In this document: positions 1 to 10,649 of the stretch, in pieces | How the letters are laid out: the number at the start of each line of letters is the position of its first letter | Position numbering within the stretch: the first letter of the stretch is position 1 | Assembly: GCF_000003815.2 (NCBI RefSeq) | Contig: NC_049980.1 | Location: 10,058,560 to 10,122,559, forward strand | Direction of reading: 5' to 3' | From: Branchiostoma floridae | Taxonomy: Eukaryota > Chordata > Leptocardii > Amphioxiformes > Branchiostomatidae | Length of the DNA: 64,000 nt | Position numbers and translations under genes: made by a program | The notes under the pieces: generated by a model | The model's input: the letters and a program-made list of their open reading frames with translations, nothing else | Databases searched by the model: none | What the model was told of the DNA's origin: nothing

Positions 1-3000
1 ACCTTGGCCATACCTTGGCCATACTTTGGCCATACCTTGGCCATACCTTGGCCATACCTTAGCCATACCTTTGCCATACCTTGGTCATTCCTTCGTCATA
101 CCTTGGTTCATACCTTGGCCATACCTTAGTCATGCCTTGGTTATACCTTGGGCATACCTTGGTCATACATTGGTCATACCTTGGCCATACCTTGGTCATA
201 CCTTGGCCATACCTTGGTCATTCCTTGGCCAAATCTTGGCCATACCGGTCGCGGAAGAACTGGAGTGTGCACCGTTACCCATAGTCATAGCCATACCTTT
301 AATAGCCATACCTTGGCCATGACTTGGTCATACCTTGGTCATACCTTGGTCATACCTTGGTCATACCTTGGCCATACCTTGTTCATACCTTGGTCATACC
401 TTGGTCATACCTTGGTCATACCTTGGTCATACCTTGGTCATACCTTATTCATACCTTGGTCATACCTTCGCTATACCTTGGCCATACCTTATTCATACCT
501 TGGTCATACCTTCGTTATACCTTGGTCATACCTTGGTCATACCTTGGTCATACCTTGGCCATACCTTGGCCATACCTTGGTCATACTTTGGTCATACCTT
601 GGTCATACTTTGGTCATACCTTGGCCATACCTTGGTCATACCTTGGCCATACCTTGGCCAAACCTTAGTCATACCTTGGTCATACCTTGGCCATACCTTG
701 GCCATTCCTTGGGCATACCTTGGTTCATACCTTGGCCTTACCTAGGCCATACCTTGGCCATACCTTGGCCATACCTTGGCCATACCTTGGTCATACCTTG
801 GTCATACCTTGGCCATACCTTGGCCATACCTTGGTCATACCTTGGTCATACCTTGGCCATACCTTGGTCATAGATTTGTCATACCTTGGTCATACCTTGG
901 CCATACCTAAGTAATACCTTGGCCATACCTTGGTCATACCTTGGCCATACCTTGGTCATACCTTGGTCATACCCTGGTAATACCTTGATCATACCTTGGC
1001 CATACCTTGGTCATACCTTGGCCATAGCTTTGTCATACCTTGGCCAAATCCTGGCCATACCGGTCGCGGAAGAACTGGGGTGTGCATCGTTACCCATAGT
1101 CATAGCCATACCTTTAATAGCGATACCTTGGACATGACTTGGTCATACCTTGGTCATACATTGGTCATACCTTGGCCATACCTTGTTTATGCCTTGATCA
1201 TACCTTGGTCATACCTTGGCCATACCTTGGTCATACCTTGGTCATACCTTGGTCATACCTTGGTCATACCTTATTCATACCTAGGCCATACCTTGGCCAT
1301 ACCTTGGCCATACCTTGGCCATACCTTGGTCATACCTTGGTCATACCTTGGCCATACCTTGGCCATACCTTGGTCATACCTTGGTCATACCTTGGCCATA
1401 CCTTGGTCATAGATTTGTCATACCTTGGTCATACCTTGGCCATACCTAAGTAATACCTTGGCCATACCTTGGTCATACCTTGGCCATACCTTGGTCATAC
1501 CTTGGTCATACCCTGGTCATACCTTGGTCATACCTTGGCCATACCTTGGTCATACCTTGGCCATACCTTTGTCATACCTTGGCCAAATCCTGGCCATACC
1601 GTGCGCGTAACAAGTGCGGTGCGTGTCGATACCCAGAGTCATAGCCATACCTTTCATAGCCATACCTTGGTCATGACTTGGTCATACCTTGGTCATACCT
1701 TGGTCATACCTTGGCCATACCTTGGTCATACCTTGGACATACCTTGGTCATACCTTGGTCATACCTTGGTCATACCTTGGTCATACCTTGGTCATACCTT
1801 GGGCATACCTTGGTCATTACTTGGCCATACCTTGGGTATACCTTGGTCATACCTTGGCCATACCTTGGACATACCTTGGTCATACCTTGGGCATACCTTG
1901 GCCATACCATGGTCATACCTTGGTCATACCTTGGTCATACCTTGGCCATACCTTAGTCATACCTTGGCCATACCTTGGCCATACCTTGGTCATACCTTGG
2001 TCATACCTTGGTCACACCTTGGTCATACCTTGGTAATACCTTGGCCATACCTTGGTCATACCTTGGTCATACCTTGGTCATACCTTGGTCATACCTTGGT
2101 CATACCTTGGCCATACCTAAGTCATACCTTGGCCATACCTTGGCATACCTTACCTTACCTTTGCCATACCTTGGTCATTCCTTCGTCAGACCTTGTTTTC
2201 ATACCTTGGCCATACCTTAGTCATGCCTTGGTTATACCTTGGGCATACCTTGGTCATACTTTGGTCATACCTTGGCCATACCTTGGTCATACCTTGGCCA
2301 TACCTTGGCCAAACCTTAGTCATACCTTGGTCATACCTTGGCCATACCTTGGCCATTCCTTGGGCATACCTTGGTTCATACCTTGGCCATACCTAGGCCA
2401 TACCTTGGCCATACCTTGGCCATACCTTGGCCATACCTTGGTCATACCTTGGTCATACCTTGGCCATACCTTGGCCATACCTTGGTCATACCTTGGTCAT
2501 ACCTTGGCCATACCTTGGTCATAGATTTGTCATACCTTGGTCATACCTTGGCCATACCTAAGTAATACCTTGGCCATACCTTGGTCATACCTTGGCCATA
2601 CCTTGGTCATACCTTGGTCATACCCTGGTAATACCTTGATCATACCTTGGCCATACCTTGGTCATACCTTGGCCATAGCTTTGTCATACCTTGGCCAAAT
2701 CCTGGCCATACCGGTCGCGGAAGAACTGGGGTGTGCATCGTTACCCATAGTCATAGCCATACCTTTAATAGCGATACCTTGGCCATGACTTGGTCATACC
2801 TTGGTCATACATTGGTCATACCTTGGCCATACCTTGTTTATGCCTTGGTCATACCTTGGTCATACCTTGGCCATACCTTGGTCATACCTTGGTCATACCT
2901 TGGTCATACCTTGGTCATACCTTATTCATTACTTGGCCATACCTTCGCTATACCTTGGTCATACCCTGGCCATACCTTGGTCATACCTTGGTCATACCTT

Positions 3001-3612
3001 GGCCATACCTTGGCCATACCTTGGTCATACCTTGGTCATACCTTGGTCATACCTTGGTCATACCTTGGTCATACCTTGGTCATACCTTGGTCATACCTTT
3101 GATAGCCATACCTTGGTCATACCTTGGTCATACCTTGGTCATACCTTGGTCATACCTTGGTCATACCTTGGTCATACCTTTGATAGCCATACCTTGGTCA
3201 TACCTTGGCCATACCTTGGTCATACCTTGGTCATACCTTGGTCATACCTTTAATAGCCATACCTTGGTCATACCTTGGTCATACCTTGGTCATACCTTGG
3301 TCATACCTTCGCCATACCTTGGTCATACCTTGGTCATACTTTGGTCATACCTTGGTCATACTTTCGCCATACCTTGGCCATACCTTGGTCATACCTTGGT
3401 CATACCTTGGTCGTACCTTGTCCATACCTTGGCCATACCTTGGCCATACCTTGACCATACCTTGGTCATACCTTGGTCATACCTTGGCCATACCTTGGTC
3501 ATACCTTGGCCATACCTTGGTCATACGTTGGCCAAATCTTGGCCATACCGGTCGCGGAAGAACTGGGGTGTGCACCATTACCCATAGTCATAGCCATACC
3601 TTTAATAGCCAG
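1..3612. repeat. 11-bp minisatellite array with higher-order repeats
   Basis: The stretch is almost entirely a tandem repeat of an 11-bp unit, ATACCTTGGTC or ATACCTTGGCC, with scattered single-base variants and a few 1-bp slips. The array runs off the left edge of the window. It is interrupted about five times (near 240-310, 1060-1125, 1600-1660, 2710-2775 and 3545-3612) by a non-repeat spacer containing GGTCGCGGAAGAACTGG and ending in TAGCCATACCTTTAATAGC; the third spacer is a diverged version. Blocks recur at a fixed offset of 1,651 bp (for example 687, 886, 996 and 1139 reappear at 2338, 2537, 2647 and 2790), so longer segments were duplicated on top of the 11-bp unit. Because 33 bp is 11 codons, long open frames arise in all three forward frames; they are not genes. 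Confidence 0.97.
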
Positions 3613-3615
3613 TTA

Positions 3616-3650
3616 CTGTTACTGTAATCGACTGTTACTGTAATCGACAT
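3616..3650. repeat. short tandem duplication at the minisatellite edge
   Basis: Two copies of a unit close to CTGTTACTGTAATCGA lie directly after the last minisatellite unit. They mark the right-hand border of the array. Confidence 0.7.
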
Positions 3651-3787
3651 TGATAATGCTAATTCAAGGACGTCATATACATCTAATAGATATAACTGTT
3701 ATCACTGCATAACCTCACACGTATATATTTGCATTATGGAGTGAAACGTACGCCAGCTGTAGCTAGCTATAGTCTGTAGTGTTGTCG

Positions 3788-3916
3788 GTGTGTGTGTTTG
3801 TGTGTGCGCGCGCGCGCATGTGTGTATGTATGTGTGTGTGTGTGTGCGTGTACGCGCGCGCGCGTGTGTGTGTGCGTGCGCGTGTGTATGTGTGTGTGCG
3901 TATATATGTGTGTGCG
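3788..3916. repeat. GT/GC alternating microsatellite
   Basis: About 125 bp of nearly uninterrupted purine-pyrimidine alternation: runs of TG broken by CGCGCGCG blocks and TA steps. It makes spurious open frames on both strands (Cys/Val repeats forward, Thr/His repeats reverse). Alternating CG/TG tracts of this length can adopt Z-DNA in general; no function is shown here. Confidence 0.95.
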
Positions 3917-6900
3917 AGTTTATACCTTCAAATAGTTTCCGATGATCTAATTGTACAAGATTCAATATATTGCACCTCAAAAATAAATAAGAAATGTTGC
4001 AAAAGCTACTGCTCCATCAAGTTCAGGGAGATTTATCATGATATACCCTCTGCTCCATTTCACCCCATTTACGAACTTTAGATAATCGTCTGTTGTAACG
4101 TTAAGCCGTGGTAGATGCTATAACCATCCTAGCCATACTCAATAATGTAAGAGTAAGATCTGGTGTGCTTTGGACGATCTCTGTATGCAGGACGTTCTGG
4201 CCGGACCGAACGAGCCCTCTGATCTTTGTCAATGAACTCATTCCCTTCCCATCGAGCTATTGGAGATATGTCTATTCAGATCGTTCCCTAATCCCTTTAG
4301 CTATTACCGAGGTGAACCAATCACAATGATATTACTCGTACCTAAATCCGGAAACGGGTGCCCTGTTTATCTTTTTCCGATTGGAATTAAGTTACATAGC
4401 TGCACACTAGGGTGACTTTGGGAAGGAGAAGGGCGGAGGGGAGAGTCAATGACCCGAAGTCTTGCATATTTGCACATGTATCTGCCAGTAAATGTCATTT
4501 TCAATGCACTACTTACAGCTCTTGCCTGAGTAAAGGAAAAGAGTGTTCATCATTGAGAATCTCAAGAACATGGACAACATCGTTTAATGGCCTCATTAGC
4601 TGACTCATTAGCGAGTATTTTTCAGTTCGATTGCACTCGGCTTCTAGCGAAATAGCCCACTCGAGTTCTTGTCGCAGAGCCATGTAGAGTTTGCTAATAA
4701 GGCTATATATATATCGTCGTCGTATTCAACCATTACGAACACACACAGGATGGGGTGAGGAGGGTCTTTGTGAAGACGTTTGAATATGCGTTTTCTGACA
4801 GGCTACAGACTTGGGGGTGAAAAGTCACTAAACCATGTCTGAACCCTACGGTTTGATCCACTGCCAAGGCTCCTTCGTTAAGCCTATGACTGACACTCAT
4901 TCCCTGCCAATACGACACCCAGTCCCTGAAAATTCGCGACCCTGATCCACGAGAGCACAACGGTGGATTTTCTTCACGTAGAATGACGTAAAACCTCCTA
5001 TAATTGGGCAAAAGGTCGATACTGCCGCCAGCTAGAAACATCCGCACACGATACGTTCCTGCTGGGTGGATTTCTAGAGACTTAAGTTCGTGACAAGACC
5101 ACGCAATCTTGATCTTATGACGTCTCCCGAACATCGGAACTTGTTTCGTGCATGTTTAAAGAAAGATCCCAACCAAAAAATTTAAATGAAACTGAAACTA
5201 CTTTAGCCTTTATTGGTTTGCAAGACTATTGGTATTGACACTAAATATACCTACGCACCAATACTATGGCTGCGAATTATACCGAAGAACCAACTAGATC
5301 AGGGACAGCCTTGCCCATAGAGTTTGGAACAGCATGGTCGCATTGCTGAACTGGCATGGTATGAAAAACAGTGAATAGTTCAGATTCATCCATTCCAAAG
5401 ACAACATTGCTATGCTAATATGTATACATTGTAATCTACAGCGTTGGCACGTAACGTAACATAACAACAATACAAAGGATACATGTGATTCCAAACGTGC
5501 CATTATTTCACCATCAAATAAACGCTTATCTAGACAGGCCGAAACATTCAGTAATTGCTACTGTCTAGGCCAATTTAGATTAAACTTCAAACTCATGGAC
5601 TAGGCATGTTGTATATGTTGTAAAACGTTATATGTGTACGGCGTTTGATTCATGTTCTCAATGCGTTACTGCATCGCAAGGTGTACGTATCTTCACTGGC
5701 TTGTATCATTGATTCCAAGCAAACTTATTTGTCAGTGCAAAGGAAAAAATAAGACAAAAACACATGAAAGATGGCTATCACGGAGCAAGAATTACTTTCA
5801 CACAGGAAATTGCTTTGTTTATGACGCAGAAAACAGCAGTATACTCAAACACACTACAGCGTTAGAATAAATGTTTTCGTAAGTGATCTCTAAACGTCGG
5901 CAAAGAAAGGACAAACTATTTAGTAATGGTGTTGCCACACACAAACGGGCCGTATAGCATATAAATAAACATCTCTGCGACTATTATCTTGACGTTCTAT
6001 CCCCAGGGAGCACGTTATCGCTAAAGACGGCTGCTAAATTTGCCGGGCGACCTCCATTACACTCCGAAGCTCTGTATGCCAGATAACTGACACTCTGACG
6101 TCAATCCAGGCCCGCGCGCGAGCCGCCGCCTCGTAAGTGTGATGAACTGGGATCCCCTGAGACGAATGCATAATAAGAGTAATTTCTCCTCGACTAACAA
6201 TCTGACATGGGAAAGATACTCGGAAATTAGTTCCTCTCACAGGGGAATGTGGATACATGTATATACATCGCTTTCTTCTCTCACGTGCATTGGAATGAAG
6301 TACTGGTGTACTGGCCTTCCTTGCTCCATACATTGTGTGTAGGCTTTAAGCAAAATTAAAACACGTCGATGACAAAAAAATATCTTATCAATATAGAGAA
6401 GACTGGAACTGTCTATCACACTTTTTATTATTCATGATTCTATGTCACGGATAGGTTTATGCAAAATTAATGTGCCAAAATTCTATTCTATCCATACAAA
6501 GTGCATTTCCTTCAAATATACAGATATAGCGGCATGTCTTCATTTTTTACAAAAACAGAGCAGAGTCGTATTATTAAAACCACATTATTGACTTGCCATA
6601 GCCTTTCCTCAGTGGGTTCTATTATTTCCCCACGCGAACATAGCGCCAGGAAGTTTTTTTTCCGTAACATTGACGAGCATACGCTGACTGCAAGGTGGTG
6701 ATTCAAATGCCAACTTAGATCACGACTATACATTTATTCCTGCAAATAATGTGTTTATCATTGGTTGAAGCCTGTCTGACATATCTTCTGACGGAGCGCT
6801 AGCGGCGGAGTTGGGGCGAACCCTTCGCCATTCATGTTTCTCTTTCATCTCTGTGAGTACCCTCGCAGCGGTGATACGGAGTACTAGTACTCCACATCGG

Positions 6901-8145
6901 CGACATCTGGGCAAACGGCGGCCCGCCTTTCGTGTGGAAAAAACCTTACTCGGAGAAACCGTGCCTGATAGATTACCGACTTTTCTTGGAAAGGTAAGCC
7001 AGTCTGCTCCCGTGCACACGTAAAAGGAAAATTCTTCCATCGCAGTCGTGACTATGGGTTATGACTTACGTCGTTCTCTTAACATTGAATTGCCTTGTGG
7101 AAAAAGCCAGAATGTGACCAACATATTGGATGGCAGGGTTTTTTCTGGCTTCCTGAAAACTACCCAGTGCCACTAACAGAATTGTTTCGCGACGACGAAG
7201 CCTGGGTCTGCCTTCAAGGGTCGGATGAGGTTATCACCACGATACACCCACACTAATCTGACGTCAAATGGCTATCACTTTGCAAGCAAGACGACGTGCT
7301 CAGCGTAATACCATCCTTCCCACTCCAATCCGAATTCGGAAATCGGCATGGCTTTAGATAACGTTTGGAAAAAAGACAGCTGTGAACGTTGCTTCTCAGA
7401 ATCCCACCAACGCAGAACCAACAGCTGAGCTACAACACAACACAACGTAAGTTGTGAAGGGGAGGATAGACAGTGTCTCTAGGGCGCAGTATAGCACAGA
7501 CATTGTACCCGGTGAGTACTCTTTTTTAATCCGTGTATATGCCATATTTACATGTTCTACAAAGTCAGGGGAAGTCAAGTCGTTATAGCCGCAAAAATCA
7601 GACCCATATAGTGCTTTCAGTATCTCTGTCACGTTTGTAACCCGGCATTATCAATTCTGCATTCGCGTTTTGCCATATACGCAGACAGATGGTGACGCTA
7701 TCAGACTGTGAATGAAGATTTCCGAAACGGGTAATTGTGAAATCCTTCGGAAGCTGAAGGTTTAAGGTCAAGACATATCTGCATTGCCGTAGAGTTGATT
7801 GCTGTCACATGTCTGGAAATGCCAGCTGATTGGACCAACTGAAGAGGTGATTTGGAGTTAGCTAATCGACCTTGCTTGCCGAAGTATGAATAATTTGGCT
7901 TTGGGTTTGAATTCTTACTAAGACTATATGCAGGCTACATACCTCGCAGTGTTGAAAAGGAAATTCGCGTGTCTGTTAATATATTTAGGTACCGCTAGTT
8001 CTTGTGATTCAATGTGACATATATGCGATTGTAATTGCTTCCTTTATTACATAGTATCGTTGTAATATCGCGTTATGTGACATTCGTGTTGAATCGGATC
8101 CCCACATTTACACATAGGCTCTGGGTAGCAGAATAGGACTCCAAT
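3917..8145. other. gene-poor spacer before TMEM200-like gene
   Basis: No convincing exon is seen. Several open frames of 60-133 codons occur on both strands (the longest is minus strand 4733-5134), none with recognisable domains or coherent splice sites. One feature may matter: near 6990 a good donor (GGAAAG followed by GTAAGC) ends a GC-richer stretch on the plus strand, and an acceptor (ACACATAG at about 8112-8119) lies just before the TMEM200 start codon. A spliced 5' untranslated exon from about 6,800-6,991 is therefore possible but unproven. Confidence 0.5.
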
Positions 8146-8871
8146 ATGATGGGACGCGGCGCTCTAGCGGGGGCAAGACTCGCCAGCGAGAGGAAGAAAA
8201 GAACCTTGAAACTACAGAAGCAAGGGACAAAGAAGCTTCGTCGCATTACACCCAAACCAGCTAAGATCATGGTGATCAAGGGCAGGATCAACCTGCTCTC
8301 CCCGTACACCATCTGTGTGCTCCTGGGCTTCTGTGTCCTTACCGTCGGGGTGGTGATGTGCATGTTTGCGTACGAGTACGTGGAAGTCGCCGTGCGTAAC
8401 AACAACAACTCTTCCAGCACCGCGGAGATGGACAGAGACCGGTCATTCCTTATAAACCGAGCCTTACTGCGGGACTTTCGGCTCATCGGCCCGCTGATTG
8501 TGGGGTTAGGAGTGTTTACAATGCTGTGTGGGATGACTGCTTTACTAGAGGACAGGGATGGGAGAACGAAAAGAATAATCATCCGCGAACCTACGGACGA
8601 AGACTTCGAAAGGGATGTAGGACCAGTCTCGCCGACGTCATCTTCTAAAGCATACTACCCGGATTATACAAGAATAGACAGACTCCCAAAATACAGACTT
8701 CCGCGGTTTACAGTGGGCTCGTGTCCGAACCTGCGGTACCAGCCCGACTCGCCCGCCCGTCTTAACCCGCTACGGGGGTACATGAAGTCCATGCCGTCCC
8801 CCGTGCCGGTACGGGACTTGTACAGGTTTCAGCCTCTGCGATGTATAGGGGAGGCATATGATCTGACTTAA
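8146..8871 (+). CDS. TMEM200: TMEM200-like two-pass transmembrane protein
   Basis: A single uninterrupted frame of 241 codons. The N-terminus is very basic (ERKKRTLKLQKQGTKKLRR). It is followed by the family-typical VIKGRINLLSPYT segment leading into a first membrane helix at about residues 52-77, a loop of roughly 35 residues with an NNNNSSS stretch (possible N-glycosylation), and a second helix at about 113-134. Directly after that comes the conserved EDRDGRTKRIIIRE motif, which matches the HENRDKET-type motif of vertebrate TMEM200A/B/C. The C-terminal tail of about 100 residues is proline- and tyrosine-rich and presumably cytosolic. Vertebrate paralogues are also encoded in one exon but are longer (about 300-620 aa), mostly through the tail. 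The molecular function of the family is not established. The start used is the first of two adjacent ATGs; the second is equally possible. The long antisense frame (8073-8582) is a shadow. Family assignment is by remembered motif similarity, not a search. Confidence 0.88.
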   Translation: MMGRGALAGARLASERKKRTLKLQKQGTKKLRRITPKPAKIMVIKGRINLLSPYTICVLLGFCVLTVGVVMCMFAYEYVEVAVRNNNNSSSTAEMDRDRSFLINRALLRDFRLIGPLIVGLGVFTMLCGMTALLEDRDGRTKRIIIREPTDEDFERDVGPVSPTSSSKAYYPDYTRIDRLPKYRLPRFTVGSCPNLRYQPDSPARLNPLRGYMKSMPSPVPVRDLYRFQPLRCIGEAYDLT

Positions 8872-9104
8872 GCTGACTTTATCTGGATTCATAGGGCTTA
8901 CAGAAGTATGTCACAGCGTTGAATTAATAAGAGAAAGTTTTCCCCTCTCAGATGTTATTTTCGACATTCATCTCTTGTAATTATTACGTGTTGTGTCATG
9001 AGGCCAAATAGGAGCAACTTTTTCAATGTTATTTTCTCAATATAATAATAACATAGCGTTGAAAAAAGAGGACAACATGCTTCAGTAGCTACGCAGCATC
9101 TACA

Positions 9105-9146
9105 TTTATGGTCTATAGGAGCTTGTTTATGGTCTATAGGAGCTTG
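9105..9146. repeat. 21-bp perfect tandem duplication
   Basis: The unit beginning TTTATGGTCTATAGGAGC occurs twice head to tail, with no differences, in the 3' flank of the TMEM200-like gene. Confidence 0.9.
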
Positions 9147-9341
9147 TTTGGACTGTTAACATGTGATGATGTTGTTACATCCGTCGGTAAATTTGCTTTT
9201 GCAGAAGAGATGTTGAAAACGTCTGCGTTTTGCGTGCAAATATAGGTCAGAGTATAGGATATCAAGATTCATGAGATTCACAATAGTCCATGACAGTTAC
9301 CATGTGTACGTACAACAGCTGGGTTTGCATATACCCGTGTT

Positions 9342-9642
9342 ATGCTATACGGTCACAGTTACGGTGCCCGTGGGGTGGAAGGTGGAGTGATAGTCCCGAC
9401 CGGGCTCCGAAGTCACAAAAATGTAGACTGACGGACACCAGGTGACACCCCTCAGTGTTTTCATGATTAGGTCACGGAGTCTTATTTTGACTGCGAGTTT
9501 AAGCTAAAACCGGGACCAACCGTGCCCAAAAATAGTCCGGTATCCGCAGGGTGCCCCAAGGGGTCACGTAGTGGTCACGCCCGAAAGTGCCAAAACACAG
9601 CCCGTAAACTACCCGACGGGCACCCGATTGTGACCGTAGCAT
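9342..9642. mobile_element. MITE-like element with imperfect terminal inverted repeats
   Basis: The left end reads ATGCTATACGGTCACAGT followed by a block containing GGTGCCCGTGGGGT. The right end, reverse-complemented, reads ATGCTACGGTCACAAT and then GGGTGCCCGTCGGGT. The ends are thus about 35-bp inverted repeats with a 2-bp indel and a few mismatches, enclosing about 230 bp without coding sequence. No clear target duplication is visible, so the superfamily is open. The plus-strand frame 9522-9752 overlaps it and is not a gene. Confidence 0.6.
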
Positions 9643-10377
9643 TATTAGGACTGCACCTTAATATTTCTTCCTCTTGTCACGCTGTATGTGCTTGGAAGAT
9701 TTTTGTAATGCAAGCAGTCCATGAAACATGTTTGACGATTGTTGTGGCCTAATTCTCGTCGTCGTTTACGTAGCACGTATTTAGTCGTTAAAGTCAGGAA
9801 ATGACGTAGGTTTGTACACATAAAGTCGACACTGTAATATTCTCTTAATGCTTTCATGAAAATGCAGAGGAGTGATTTATCACGTAATTTGAGACATTAT
9901 GATGCTTCTCGTGTGTTCCAGGGAGGAGTTAGATTGTTTTGTTTTTAATCATTACATGTGGTGTACACAATGTCGATGGCGTAAATATAATTATAGATGA
10001 ATTTCAGTGCAGTTTTATGTCTTGAAGACTGTGTCACACTGAATGACAATCAATATACATCATGACTAAAACGCACCGTATCCAAGTGCTTTTCACACCC
10101 GCCATCCAGGATGATGCGGTAAATCTATAAGATTATGCATCGTTAAAATTCACCCCGTGTCCCCACTACATTGGCAACACTGAAAGCATGTGTGCATACT
10201 AATCGCGGTCATTATAATCAAGTTAAGGTAATGGGACCATTAAAGCCTGGGTAATGGTTTCCAAACCTTTAGAATAATTACGCAATCGATTCGAGTTTTA
10301 ACAGTGTTTGTCAGGAAAGTGTGTTTGTATTAGTTTTCGGGGTGGCACATGCATTCATGTCTTTTGGAGAAAACAAT

Positions 10378-10649
10378 TCAGTTTGCTAGCCTCCGTTGCA
10401 GTCTTCAAACGGGGCTGTTTTTTTGTTTTGGTTCGCGATTTTCAACGTTGCCGTTTGCTAGGTTCTCTTGTGCCGGGAAAGGGAGTTTGCCGTGGAGAGG
10501 GAGTTTGCCGTGGAAGGGAGTTTCGCCCCGTTTAACCCCCTTTCCCGGCACAAGAGAACCTTGACAACGTGAAAATCGCAAATCACCCCCCCCCCCCATA
10601 TAAAAACAACAGCCCCGTTCGAAGACTGAAACGGAGGCTATCAGTTTGC
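10378..10649. mobile_element. foldback DNA transposon, Mutator-like, 9-bp target duplication
   Basis: The element proper is 10387-10640 (254 bp) and is nearly all terminal inverted repeat: the left arm starts TAGCCTCCGTTGCAGTCTTC and the right arm, reverse-complemented, starts TAGCCTCCGTTTCAGTCTTC. Pairing continues inward to GTTCTCTTGTGCCGGGAAAG, with a length difference at a C-run (10586-10598). The loop holds two copies of GGGAGTTTGCCGTGGA. It is flanked by an identical 9-bp direct repeat, TCAGTTTGC, at 10378-10386 and 10641-10649. Long inverted repeats plus a 9-bp duplication are typical of the Mutator/MuDR superfamily. It has no coding capacity, so it is non-autonomous. Confidence 0.8.

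Noticed and set aside
148-2524. Long forward open frames (up to 351 codons) rich in IPWSYLGHTL
   Set aside because: They are products of the 11-bp repeat, exist in all three forward frames, and have no non-repeat coding content.
1-3612. Possibility of a CRISPR-like repeat-spacer array
   Set aside because: Units are contiguous 11-bp repeats without regular unique spacers, and the context is animal DNA.
4733-5134. 133-codon minus-strand frame
   Set aside because: No domain, signal or neighbour support; likely chance in a GC-richer patch.
8073-8582. 169-codon minus-strand frame
   Set aside because: Antisense to the TMEM200-like gene; no family motif.
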